This document shows, piece after piece, positions 44,320-52,694 of a stretch of DNA of 64,000 nt. The translations under genes were made by a program, and so were the position numbers. The notes below the pieces were generated by a model. That model saw nothing but the letters and a program-made list of their open reading frames with translations. It was not told the DNA's origin and did not search any database. Position 1 is the stretch's first letter. The number at the start of each line of letters is the position of its first letter. The DNA is from Candidatus Eiseniibacteriota bacterium (GTDB taxonomy: Bacteria; Eisenbacteria; RBG-16-71-46; CAIMUX01), in contig JADJQY010000015.1 in the NCBI GenBank assembly GCA_016712505.1, positions 62,001-126,000 on the forward strand. The letters run 5' to 3'.

Positions 44320-46154
44320 CGGGCGCGCGCTCCGAGGTCGAGCCGATAGAGGGTCGGACAGGCGACGCCGCGCCCTCGATCGGAGAGGAAGAGCAAAGTC
44401 CCGTGGTCCAGCCAGACGGGCGAGGTGTCGCGTGCGCGGTCGGTGGTCAGGCGGGTCCATTCTGCGGTGCGCGGATCGCGGAGACCGAGATCCCAGTTCG
44501 CACCGGAGCGGCCCGAGGCCACCACCCACCCATCCCGCTCCGCGGTCTCACCCCACTCCTCTACCCGCCAATCGCGGGATCCCTGCTCCAGGATCGCGCC
44601 ACCCGCGGCCGTCGCCGCAACCCGGGTGGCGCGCGCCGACGTTTTCTCCGAGAGGAGCCCCTGACCGTCGAGTCGAACCCACGCGTATCGTCCGTCTCCC
44701 AGCGCCCGCACCGCCAACGTGTCCTCGACCCAGAGAACGCGATCGAGGATGAGTGCCTGCGGGATCGACTCAGTGCGCCCCAGCCAGGTCACTCCCGGTT
44801 CGGCGGCCGCAGCCTTCCCCCGCAACCCCGCCCCGATCGCAACAGCCACCGCCAGCGCGCACCAACCGGCGCCGAACCGCCCCCCTTGGGCCATCCGAAT
44901 GGCACGCCGGTTCGCTTGGAGCGCGACCACGGTGAATGCGAGCAGCACCCAGAGCCGCCCATGGGCCAGAGGCGCGCTCGCGCCGTGATCGTAGGAACGG
45001 AGCCACAGGGCCCAGGGCAACCCGCTCAGCCCCACGAGACCCAGGACCGCGACCGGCAGCCACCGGGCGACACGATCCCTGCGCCGTGCCGCCTCGGCGT
45101 GCGCATGCCCCAGTAGCAGCGCGGCCGGAGGCAGAAGGAGCAGCGAGTGATAGGTCGCGCCGGCCGGCGCCGCGACCAGACTCCAGCAGCCGGCCAGGGC
45201 GAGCGCGGTCGGCTCCAGCGCGCCGCGCCCCCGCAAGGCCTGCACCGCGGGAACGGCCAGCAAGCCGAGGAGCAGCACGCGCAGACCTTCGCGCAGCCCG
45301 GCGAACAGACGCGGAGCATCGATCCACGGCTCCGGATTGAGCAACGGCTCGAGAACGAACATGCGACGCAACAGGGAAGGGAAGCTCTGGAACACCGAGA
45401 GGTAAGGATCCTGGATCTCCCCTGCCGCATGTCGCGGGAGCACCTCACGGAGAAACGCCAGATGTACCGGCCATCCGAGGAGCGCGATCCCGATGGCGAC
45501 CACGAGCGCGGCGGTCGCTCCGGTCGCCACTGTGAGACGCCAGCGGCGCGCGGCCAGGCCGACGATCAAGAACGGCAGTGCGGCGTACTTGATCGGAAGC
45601 AGCAGGCCGAAGAGCAGCCCGGCCCACACCTCCCGGCCGCGACGCAGGAGCAGGAGCCCGCCCGAGAGCGAGGCGATGACCAGCAGATAGGCCTGCCCCT
45701 GCTTCAATTCCGCCTCGAGGGCCACGCCACTCAGCGCGAGCAACAACCAGCCGAGCCACCAGGGGGCGCGGGCGAGCCGGGAGAGGAGCCAGGCGTTGAG
45801 CGCGATGAGCCCGAGCTGCAACGCCACCCACGCCGTCCGCGCCGGTCGCGGCGACCATTGGGCGAGCGGCAGCGCGAGGAGCGCGGTCTCGGGAGGAAAG
45901 GGGAGGAAGGCCCCGATCTGGTGCGCGTATCCGGCTCGATCGAGATGCTGCTGAAACCAGGCGAAGCTGCGGTAGGCGGGGGTCAGATCGATTCCCTCGA
46001 TCGCCAGGCGCGCCGAAACGTGGTAGTTGGCGAAGTCCCCCCGGCAGTCCCGCACCGCCGCCGGCACGCGCTCGATCACGATCGAGGCGACGAGACAAAG
46101 AGCCAGTCCGATCAGGAGACCACGCAACCAGGCAGCACTCCGGCTCTGGATCAT
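44316..46154 (-). CDS. GT87/DUF2029-type membrane glycosyltransferase with beta-rich tail
   Basis: A 612-residue protein. The first ~430 residues carry about ten helices with the GT-C loop features of DUF2029: the acidic start RDCRGDFANYHVSARLAIEG, then AFLPFPPETALLALPLA and LLLPIKYAALPFLIVGL. The C-terminal ~160 residues are soluble, with repeated beta strands resembling a partial propeller (DTLAVRALGDGRYAWVRL; DTSPVWLDHGTLLFLSD). It probably uses a polyprenyl-phosphate sugar on the periplasmic side. It overlaps the radical SAM gene upstream and the GT9 gene downstream by 4 nt each. Confidence 0.82.
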   Translation of the reverse strand: MIQSRSAAWLRGLLIGLALCLVASIVIERVPAAVRDCRGDFANYHVSARLAIEGIDLTPAYRSFAWFQQHLDRAGYAHQIGAFLPFPPETALLALPLAQWSPRPARTAWVALQLGLIALNAWLLSRLARAPWWLGWLLLALSGVALEAELKQGQAYLLVIASLSGGLLLLRRGREVWAGLLFGLLLPIKYAALPFLIVGLAARRWRLTVATGATAALVVAIGIALLGWPVHLAFLREVLPRHAAGEIQDPYLSVFQSFPSLLRRMFVLEPLLNPEPWIDAPRLFAGLREGLRVLLLGLLAVPAVQALRGRGALEPTALALAGCWSLVAAPAGATYHSLLLLPPAALLLGHAHAEAARRRDRVARWLPVAVLGLVGLSGLPWALWLRSYDHGASAPLAHGRLWVLLAFTVVALQANRRAIRMAQGGRFGAGWCALAVAVAIGAGLRGKAAAAEPGVTWLGRTESIPQALILDRVLWVEDTLAVRALGDGRYAWVRLDGQGLLSEKTSARATRVAATAAGGAILEQGSRDWRVEEWGETAERDGWVVASGRSGANWDLGLRDPRTAEWTRLTTDRARDTSPVWLDHGTLLFLSDRGRGVACPTLYRLDLGARAR

Positions 46155-47548
46155 GTGACACCGCGACCCGAATGCAGGGACATCGCCAGGCGGTAGAACC
46201 GGTCCCGTAGTTCGTGTCGCCAGCGATGAGTCCAGGCCGTGGCCCCACCGCGTGCGCGAGCACGCCCGATCTCGAGCCGGCTGGACAGACGCCGATCGGC
46301 GAAGGAATAGAACCGCCGCGAGAAACGGCGCGCGATCGCGATCTGTCGGTCGCTGCCACCCTCCCAGTCCGGCGGTTCGCGGCGGCGCCCGTCGGTGGCG
46401 GCATGATACGGCGTGCCCTTGATCGGATAGGCGATCGTGGTCAGGAACGCGTCCGGCGAGGTGTCCCCCACGTGTGCGATCGTCGCCTCGACGTCGGCCC
46501 GCTCCTCCCCCTCGTAGCCCCACATGAGGAACATCCCGACCTCGATCCCGTGACGACGCGCCAGTTCCACGGCGCGTCGCACCTGCTCGACCGTGACGCC
46601 ACGCCGCATCGCATCGAGGATCCGCTGGGATCCGCTCTCACTGCCGATCCAGATCCGACGACAGCGCAGGGCGGCCAGTGCCTCGACCACCTCCGCGTTC
46701 ATCCGGTCGGCGCGGCTGATGCACTCGAACGGCAGGGTGAGCCCCCGCTCGCGCATCCGCCGAGCGAATTCGAAGAGCCACCCGTGCCCGATGGTGAAGA
46801 CGTCATCGGCGATCCAGAGCTGGTCCGGACCGTACCGCTCGCGAATCTGCTCGATCTCGGCCACCACCCGTCCGACCGAGCGCCTCCGGTGCGTACGACC
46901 GTACACCTCGTGGCTACACCACTCGCAGGTGAAGGGACAGCCGCGGGCGGTGAGGAGCGAGATCGAGCCGGCGCCATGATGCCGTCGCCAGGTTTCCACA
47001 TAGCGCATCTGGTCGATGGCCGCCCGATCGGGGTCGGGCAAGTCGTCCAGGTTCTTGATCACGCCGCGCGGCGGGGTGCGACGGACCTGGCCCTTCTCGT
47101 CGCGATAGATCACCCCGGCGACCCGTTCCAGCCGGTGCGGACCGTGAGTGCGTAGCGCGCCGAGCAGTTCCTCCAGGGTTTGCTCCCCCTCGCCCACCAC
47201 GATCGCATCGGCACCGCGGGCGAGGAACTCCTCCGGATAGCTGGACGGCTCAGGACCGCCGAGGATCACGCGCGCGCCGGCCGCGCCGGCCGCGCGGGCC
47301 AGCCGCACCACGTTGCCGCGGGTCATCAGATTCCCGTAGATCCCGACGACCGGCGGTCGCTCACGCTCGATCCGCGCCTCGATCTCGGCCACCGAGGCGA
47401 AAGTCGCGTCGGCCACCGCGACGGAGAAGCCCTGCTGCTTCAGCCAGGCCGAGAGATGCAGCAGCCCCAGCGGGGCGTAGGGGCGCATGATCTCCCGCTC
47501 ACGCGCGTCGTCCGCGAGGAAGTAGCCGTGCGTGAGGAGGATGTCCAT
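46151..47548 (-). CDS. B12-binding-type radical SAM protein, copy 1
   Basis: A 465-residue enzyme. The N-terminal ~130 residues look like a cobalamin-binding Rossmann domain (YAPLGLLHLSAWLKQQGF; ARVILGGPEPSSYPEEFL; GADAIVVGEGEQTLEELL), though the His ligand motif of B12 proteins is not obvious. The radical SAM core has the cluster motif CPFTCEWC (Cys204, 208, 211) and WIGSESGSQRILDAMRRG, then GMFLMWGYEGEE. Such proteins methylate or rearrange lipids, glycans and cofactors. Substrate unknown. It starts 42 nt after a second radical SAM gene and is coupled by ATGA to the GT87 gene. Confidence 0.88.
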   Translation of the reverse strand: MDILLTHGYFLADDAREREIMRPYAPLGLLHLSAWLKQQGFSVAVADATFASVAEIEARIERERPPVVGIYGNLMTRGNVVRLARAAGAAGARVILGGPEPSSYPEEFLARGADAIVVGEGEQTLEELLGALRTHGPHRLERVAGVIYRDEKGQVRRTPPRGVIKNLDDLPDPDRAAIDQMRYVETWRRHHGAGSISLLTARGCPFTCEWCSHEVYGRTHRRRSVGRVVAEIEQIRERYGPDQLWIADDVFTIGHGWLFEFARRMRERGLTLPFECISRADRMNAEVVEALAALRCRRIWIGSESGSQRILDAMRRGVTVEQVRRAVELARRHGIEVGMFLMWGYEGEERADVEATIAHVGDTSPDAFLTTIAYPIKGTPYHAATDGRRREPPDWEGGSDRQIAIARRFSRRFYSFADRRLSSRLEIGRARARGGATAWTHRWRHELRDRFYRLAMSLHSGRGVT

Positions 47549-47590
47549 GCCGGAGGATTGGATGCCGTCACGCGTCCCGACCGGGTCCGG

Positions 47591-49177
47591 TCAGGAAGAC
47601 AGCACCGCCTCGCTCTCGTTCGGCGCCGGCAGGTCCGGGTCGCGGGGCGGCGCCATGGTCACGGAGTGGGGCAGTGGACGCCGGAGGGCGCGAAGCTTGA
47701 GCAGCCGCAGCGGAAGCAACAACGCCTGCTTGATGCCGGACAGGACCGCGCGCCCCTCCGCCGGTGCGAGCTTCTCTCCCCGCAGCGATCGCCGCAGGAG
47801 GTCCCATCCGCGCCGCGCACGGAATTCACTGTGCACCCGCCGGTGCAGGGCGCGATAGAACGCGCGGTCGTAGAGACTGGGGTATATCGGATCGAGATCG
47901 TCGGAGTCGACCCAGTTACGCTTTTCCCCCAGCCGGGGCTGCACGCGCTCGTAGAAGGTCGTTCCCGGAAGCGGATAGGAGACCGAAATCCCGATGTCGT
48001 CCGGCTTCAGTCTTCGCACCATGGCGATCGTGGCGTGAATCTCCTCCCAGCCCTCTCCCGGGAATCCGAACTGCAGGAAGAAGCCGACCTTGATCCCGGC
48101 TCGTCGCAGGCGCTCCGTGGCCGCCTCGATCTGGCGGACCTGCGTCCCCTTCTCCATCGCATCGAGCACGCTCTGCGCGCCCGACTCCGCTCCGACCCAG
48201 ACCATCTCGCAGCCCGCTTCCCGCAAGGCGCGCACCGTCTCGTCCCCGAGGAGATCGACCCGCGCCTGAACGTTGAACGGGATGATCGCGTCCCGCGCGA
48301 TCAGCTCGTCGCGGAACCGTTCGACCCAACGCGGCTTCAGCCCGAAGATGTCGTCGGTGATCCAGAGGTGATCCGGTCGCAGCTCGCGCTTGAGATAGAC
48401 CCACTCTTCGGCCACCGAGGCAGGCGTCCGCACGGTGTAGCGATTGCCGTAGATCGGCTTCGCGCACCAGTTGCACCGGTAGGGGCAACCCCGGGTAGTC
48501 GAGACGTTGAGCGAAAAGCGCCCGTGTCGACGCATCCAGTGGCTGCGATAGCGCTCCACGTCCACCAGGTCCCAGGCTGGAGGGTGCAGCAGATCGAGGT
48601 TGGGCATCAGCGCCCGAGCCGCCGTGCGGTGCGTACGTCCGCTCACCTCGCGAAACGCGATCCCCGGGATGTCGTGGAGCGGAGCGATCGCCTCCGGCTC
48701 GAATGAGATCGCGTTCGATGAGGCTCCCCGACGCGGAAGGCCGATCAGGCGGGGAACGAGCTCACCCAGGGTGGTTTCCCCTTCGCCCGCGATCACCGCC
48801 GTCGCCCCTTCGGCGAGATAGCCTTCGGCATGGTCATTGCCGTCCGAGCTGGACACCACGACCGGAATGCCACGTCGCCGCGCGATCCGCACCATGCGAA
48901 GCGCGGCCTTGCGCATGCGGGAGAGACACATCTTGGTCAGGTAGTTGAAACCATCGTCGTAGATCACCAGGAGGTTCGGCATGTGCCGGTCGAGCGCGAG
49001 CTCGAGCGACTCCTCGCTCTCCTCCAGCATGGTGTCGTGCAGCGCGACCGTGTAGCCGCGGCTCCTGACCTCGGCCGCGGCATAGATCGTGCCCAGCGGC
49101 GGGTACGGCTTCGCCGCCTCCCACTGCTTCGCGTCGAAGCGCAGGAAATACGAGTGCGTGAAGAGAACGTCGATCAT
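47591..49177 (-). CDS. B12-binding-type radical SAM protein, copy 2
   Basis: A 528-residue enzyme related to copy 1. It opens MIDVLFTHSYFLRFDAKQWE and PYPPLGTIYAAAEVRSRGY. A Rossmann-type N-terminal domain follows, with VVVSSSDGNDHAEGYLAEGA and AVIAGEGETTLGELV. The cluster motif is TTRGCPYRCNWCAKPIYG. Downstream are WVGAESGAQSVLDAMEKG and FFLQFGFPGEGWEE. The C-terminal ~120 residues are basic and helical. The start ATG at 49177 has GCGGGGA upstream; the frame extends further but without family character. It heads the leftward run rSAM2 - rSAM1 - GT87 - GT9 and is transcribed away from the flippase-methyltransferase gene. Confidence 0.88.
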   Translation of the reverse strand: MIDVLFTHSYFLRFDAKQWEAAKPYPPLGTIYAAAEVRSRGYTVALHDTMLEESEESLELALDRHMPNLLVIYDDGFNYLTKMCLSRMRKAALRMVRIARRRGIPVVVSSSDGNDHAEGYLAEGATAVIAGEGETTLGELVPRLIGLPRRGASSNAISFEPEAIAPLHDIPGIAFREVSGRTHRTAARALMPNLDLLHPPAWDLVDVERYRSHWMRRHGRFSLNVSTTRGCPYRCNWCAKPIYGNRYTVRTPASVAEEWVYLKRELRPDHLWITDDIFGLKPRWVERFRDELIARDAIIPFNVQARVDLLGDETVRALREAGCEMVWVGAESGAQSVLDAMEKGTQVRQIEAATERLRRAGIKVGFFLQFGFPGEGWEEIHATIAMVRRLKPDDIGISVSYPLPGTTFYERVQPRLGEKRNWVDSDDLDPIYPSLYDRAFYRALHRRVHSEFRARRGWDLLRRSLRGEKLAPAEGRAVLSGIKQALLLPLRLLKLRALRRPLPHSVTMAPPRDPDLPAPNESEAVLSS

Positions 49178-49418
49178 GGTCCCCGCTGCATGCGATGGCT
49201 TCACCGTCTTCCCGACAGCGCCCCACTCCATCGCTTTTTTCTCGACGCCCACCACATGAGCCCCGAGGATGCCGCCTTGAGAACGGCACCTTAGTCCGAC
49301 CGTCCCTGGCCCCGCGGACGGACCCGTCAGTCTAGCAGTCGGGGGCGAGTTCACAAACAGCACAACACACGTCTGCCCGGTGGAAGACAGTGGAACGAAC
49401 GGAGAGAGAGTCGCTGAG

Positions 49419-51473
49419 ATGACGCACCCGTCCGCGTCCAAGGATGCCGCGTGGCTCCTTCTGGGTCAGTGGATTGCCCAGGCGTTCACTGCGGCGGCGG
49501 GGCTCGTGGTGATCCGCGCCCTCCATCCGGTCGACTTCGGGATCTACTCCCTGGCCGGCACCCTGGTGGCCGGAATCCTCCCCTTGGCGGAGTTTGGACT
49601 CAATCCCGGGCTCGGTCGCGACATCGCGCTCGCCCCGCGCCAGGCACGTCGTCTCTGGCAGCGCGTCACCGCGGTGCGCCTCCTTCTCGGTCTCGCGCTC
49701 GTCCTCATCGCGGTTGTCGCGCTGCGGCGTGGAGTGCCGGGAAATGTGACATCCCAGGGGGCGGCGCTGCTCCTCGCCCTCTCCCCCGCGCTCCTCGCTC
49801 GTCTCCTCTGGAGCGGGCTCACTCCGGCCTGGCTAGCACTCGGACGGCCGCTGCGGGCCGCCCAGATCGCCGCGCTCGTTCCCGCCATCTCCGCTCTCGG
49901 CGGAGTCATTGCAACCCTGATCCGGCCCGACCCCCTCTCGGTCGCGGTTGGCCAGTCGGCGTTCGCGCTCTTCGGGCTGATCGCCCTCCCGTCGCAGCGT
50001 CCCCCGGCGGAGGTCGGGGCGCAATCGTCGGCGCCGGTTCCTCTGCGGCTGAACGAGGGGCTGCCGCTTGCCCTGGCCAGCCTTGCCACCGCGCTCTATC
50101 TGCAGGTCGATCTCTGGATCGTCGATCGGACCCTCGGGCTCGGACCGGCCGGCCACTACGGGGCTGCGCTTCGGATTCTCACCCTGGCGCTGGCCGTCCC
50201 GAGCGCCTGGGGCGCCGCGCAGGTCGCTCACCTGGCTCGCTCGACCGATCCCGTCGCCGAAACCTGGCGCGCGACCCGCCGCATGGCGACCGTCGGTCTC
50301 GTGGTGGCGGGCTGTGTCGTGCTCGGCGCGACCGCGCTCGGGTTCGTTCTCGGCCCGGAATACGTCGAGGCAGGGATCCCCCTCCGCTGGCTCGCGCCGG
50401 TCGTCGGCTTTGCCTGCGTCTCGGCCCCCGCCACGACCGCACTTCTGGTCGCCGGGCGCACCCAACGCGTGCTCGGCCTTGCGGTCCTCGGCCTCGCGGT
50501 CGACCTCCTCCTCGCTTCGCTCTGGGCCGGACCCTTCGGCCCGGCCGGAATCGCCGCGGCCAAGTCGGTCGCCGCCGCGGCGCAGTGCGGTGCCACTCTG
50601 CTCGCCGTTGCCGTGCGTCCTCCGCGCCACGAAGGGCCGACCGCACGGCCGCTCTCCCCGACCGCCGCGGCCGCGCCTGCGGATCCCGCCGCGTTCGACG
50701 ACGCAGCCGCGACCTACGACGCCATCATCGCCGAAAATCAGTCCCTGCGATGGATGCGCAGCGACAACCTCGCACGTCTCGAGGGGCTCTTTGCCCCGGA
50801 CGCTGCGCTGCTCGAACTCGGCTGCGGCACGGGCGAGGAGGCGGCGGCTCTGGCCCGCAGCGGACGATGCATCACCGCCCTCGATCCCTCCCCCGCGATG
50901 CTGGTCGTGGCTCGCGCCCGCGCCGCCGCGGAGGGACTGACCGACCGGATCACACTGGTGACCGCCACCGCCGGCTGCCTCGCCGAGGCACTCCCCGCGG
51001 ACGCGCGTTTCGACGGCGCTTACTCGTCGCTCGGCCCCTTGAACTGCGAAAACGATCTTCGGGCGGTCGCCTCCGCCCTGGCCGGACGACTGCGGTCCGG
51101 TGCCCCGGTCGTGGTGTCGCTCATGTCCCGCTCGTGCCTGAGCGAGCAGGTCCACTATCTGCTCCGGCTGCGGCCTCGCGCCGCCTTCCGACGCCTTCGC
51201 CGCGGATCGCACCGCCTCCCGGCGAGAGCCGGCGGGGCGGCCAAGACCGAACTCTGGTTCCGCGATCCTCGCGAGCTGATCGAGGCGTTCGGAACCGATT
51301 TCGAGGTCGTGGCGGTGGAGCCGTTTCCGTTCGTGCTCCCCGCGCCCTCACTCCGATTGCGGCTCCCCAGCACCCTTTTCCGCTGGCTCGCAGCCTGGGA
51401 ACGGCGAGTGCGCCGCATCTCGACGCTGGCGCCGTTCGGCGACCACTTCCGCATCACGCTCCGCCGCCGTTAG
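49419..51473 (+). CDS. Flippase fused to a SAM-dependent methyltransferase
   Basis: A 684-residue protein. Residues ~8-415 form a polysaccharide flippase with about 12 helices (AAWLLLGQWIAQAFTAAAGL; VIRALHPVDFGIYSLAGTL; LYLQVDLWIVDRTLGLGPAG). After a Pro/Ala linker, residues ~425-684 form a class I methyltransferase: FDDAAATYDAIIAENQSLRW, motif I LLELGCGTGEEAA (~463-475), ITALDPSPAMLVVARARA, and DGAYSSLGPLNCENDL. ATG 49419 is preceded by GAGAGAG; a GTG at 49380 is the alternative. The fusion places a methyltransferase on the flippase, where it could cap or mark the lipid-linked glycan before export. Confidence 0.87.
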   Translation: MTHPSASKDAAWLLLGQWIAQAFTAAAGLVVIRALHPVDFGIYSLAGTLVAGILPLAEFGLNPGLGRDIALAPRQARRLWQRVTAVRLLLGLALVLIAVVALRRGVPGNVTSQGAALLLALSPALLARLLWSGLTPAWLALGRPLRAAQIAALVPAISALGGVIATLIRPDPLSVAVGQSAFALFGLIALPSQRPPAEVGAQSSAPVPLRLNEGLPLALASLATALYLQVDLWIVDRTLGLGPAGHYGAALRILTLALAVPSAWGAAQVAHLARSTDPVAETWRATRRMATVGLVVAGCVVLGATALGFVLGPEYVEAGIPLRWLAPVVGFACVSAPATTALLVAGRTQRVLGLAVLGLAVDLLLASLWAGPFGPAGIAAAKSVAAAAQCGATLLAVAVRPPRHEGPTARPLSPTAAAAPADPAAFDDAAATYDAIIAENQSLRWMRSDNLARLEGLFAPDAALLELGCGTGEEAAALARSGRCITALDPSPAMLVVARARAAAEGLTDRITLVTATAGCLAEALPADARFDGAYSSLGPLNCENDLRAVASALAGRLRSGAPVVVSLMSRSCLSEQVHYLLRLRPRAAFRRLRRGSHRLPARAGGAAKTELWFRDPRELIEAFGTDFEVVAVEPFPFVLPAPSLRLRLPSTLFRWLAAWERRVRRISTLAPFGDHFRITLRRR

Positions 51474-51549
51474 CGGCGTGCTGAAACGCCCGGCCGTCGC
51501 AGCGAGAGGATCGCTCACCGCCGTACCGCGGGGGGCTCTCCCTGCTCTG

Positions 51550-51618
51550 CTACAGGAACAGATCCCCCTGGAGATACTTGAGCCCGCGGTCGCAGATCAC
51601 CGTCACGACGCGGTGGCC
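51550..51618 (-). pseudogene. 3' remnant of a cysteine synthase gene
   Basis: Twenty-two codons and a stop on the minus strand read GHRVVTVICDRGLKYLQGDL-FL, the conserved C-terminus of CysK/CysM-family cysteine synthases. Six bases upstream of it lies the T-run of the neighbouring gene's terminator, so nothing upstream can encode the rest. The body of the gene was deleted. Confidence 0.65.
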
Positions 51619-51623
51619 CGGGC

Positions 51624-51660
51624 AAAAAACCGAACCGCCCGGCTGCGCACAGCCGAGCGG
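51624..51660 (-). terminator. Rho-independent terminator of the charged repeat protein gene
   Basis: On the minus strand CCGCTCGGCT, a 6-nt loop, then AGCCGGGCGG (one G-T pair), followed by TTCGGTTTTTT. It ends transcription of the gene stopping at 51724. Confidence 0.75.
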
Positions 51661-51673
51661 CGGTAGCGGGCTT

Positions 51674-51711
51674 CGCGAGCACAGGCTCGCGTGCGACCGG
51701 GCTCCGGTCGC
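51674..51711. repeat. Two adjacent short palindromes
   Basis: CGCGAGC-ACAG-GCTCGCG (51674-51691) and GCGACCGG-GCT-CCGGTCGC (51693-51711) lie between the stop at 51724 and the terminator, giving three hairpins in a row in the 3' UTR. Confidence 0.55.
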
Positions 51712-51723
51712 TGGGGGGGGGTA

Positions 51724-52464
51724 TCAGTACTCTTCGATCGTGATCTTGCCTCGGAGCGCCTCGGCCGAGAGGCTGCCGCTGTCGTGTGCCTTGAGATCTG
51801 CCACCCGCGCCTTGACCACGACGCGGGAGATCTCTTCGCGGTCGAGATGGCGGCTGTCGCGCATGCAGGCGACGACCATCAGCCACTGATCACCGCGCAG
51901 GTCACCCACCAGGTCCTTCGAGTCGACCATGAAGTCGACCAGCTCTTCCTTGCCGCGCTCGTACCGTCGCGATTCGCGGGAACGATCCCGGTCGCGGCGG
52001 CTTTCCCGATCGGACCGGTCCCGATCGGAGCGATCCCGATCCGATCGGTCGCGGTCTTCATCGTCCTCGTCATCGAGGTCGCCCAGGTCGCGAATCACGA
52101 CGTGGCCACGGTGCATTTCGAATCCATTCCACGACCAGCTCCGACTCCCGTTCCAGTTGCTGCCGACCAGCGACGCGTCGAAGGTCAGGATCAATCCCAC
52201 TTCGTCGATGTAGATGCCGTGCGCGTCATCGCGTCCCGAGACGAGAAAGTTCGGGCTGTCGAGGAGGAGGTCGTCGAGATCTTCTTCGAGCCGCTCGACA
52301 TCGCGCTTCATCGAGTCCCAGCCCACCGGCTCGCCCGCCTTCGTGCGCGTCACGGTCGCGGCGCCGATCAGGATCAGCAATCCGGCTCCCGCGCCGATCG
52401 CCCAGGCGAACCGCCGCGACCGGCCGACCATGTGCGGCCCGTTTGCTCTGAGAGTGAACGACAT
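51724..52464 (-). CDS. Membrane-anchored hypothetical protein with Asp-Arg-Ser repeats
   Basis: A 246-residue protein. An N-terminal helix (~20-40, FAWAIGAGAGLLILIGAATV) anchors a presumably periplasmic domain with ERLEEDLDDLLLDSPNFLVS, GIYIDEVGLILTF and WNGFEMHRGHVVIRDL. Residues ~130-170 are a low-complexity stretch of alternating acidic and basic residues (DRDRSDRDRSDRDRSDRE). The C-terminus contains GDLRGDQWLMVVACM and AEALRGKITIEEY. The start ATG at 52464 has AAGGAGG. Family unknown. It is divergent from dacB. Confidence 0.72.
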   Translation of the reverse strand: MSFTLRANGPHMVGRSRRFAWAIGAGAGLLILIGAATVTRTKAGEPVGWDSMKRDVERLEEDLDDLLLDSPNFLVSGRDDAHGIYIDEVGLILTFDASLVGSNWNGSRSWSWNGFEMHRGHVVIRDLGDLDDEDDEDRDRSDRDRSDRDRSDRESRRDRDRSRESRRYERGKEELVDFMVDSKDLVGDLRGDQWLMVVACMRDSRHLDREEISRVVVKARVADLKAHDSGSLSAEALRGKITIEEY

Positions 52465-52694
52465 CGGATCCTCCTTCGTGCTTCCCCGGGCGGTCTCGCG
52501 CGGGGGCTTGTCGGCTGGGACTTTCGAGATACCAGGCGCCTGTGGCGCAGACTGGACTTCGGTCGAACCACGGTGCGGGGTTGCCCGCGCGGTCAGATAG
52601 ACGGGCGCGGGGAACGAAAGGTTGCGACTCGCCGAAAAAAAATGGAACCGAATCGAAGCTGGACGCCCGCCGACTCGATGTGTTTCAAGGAGTC

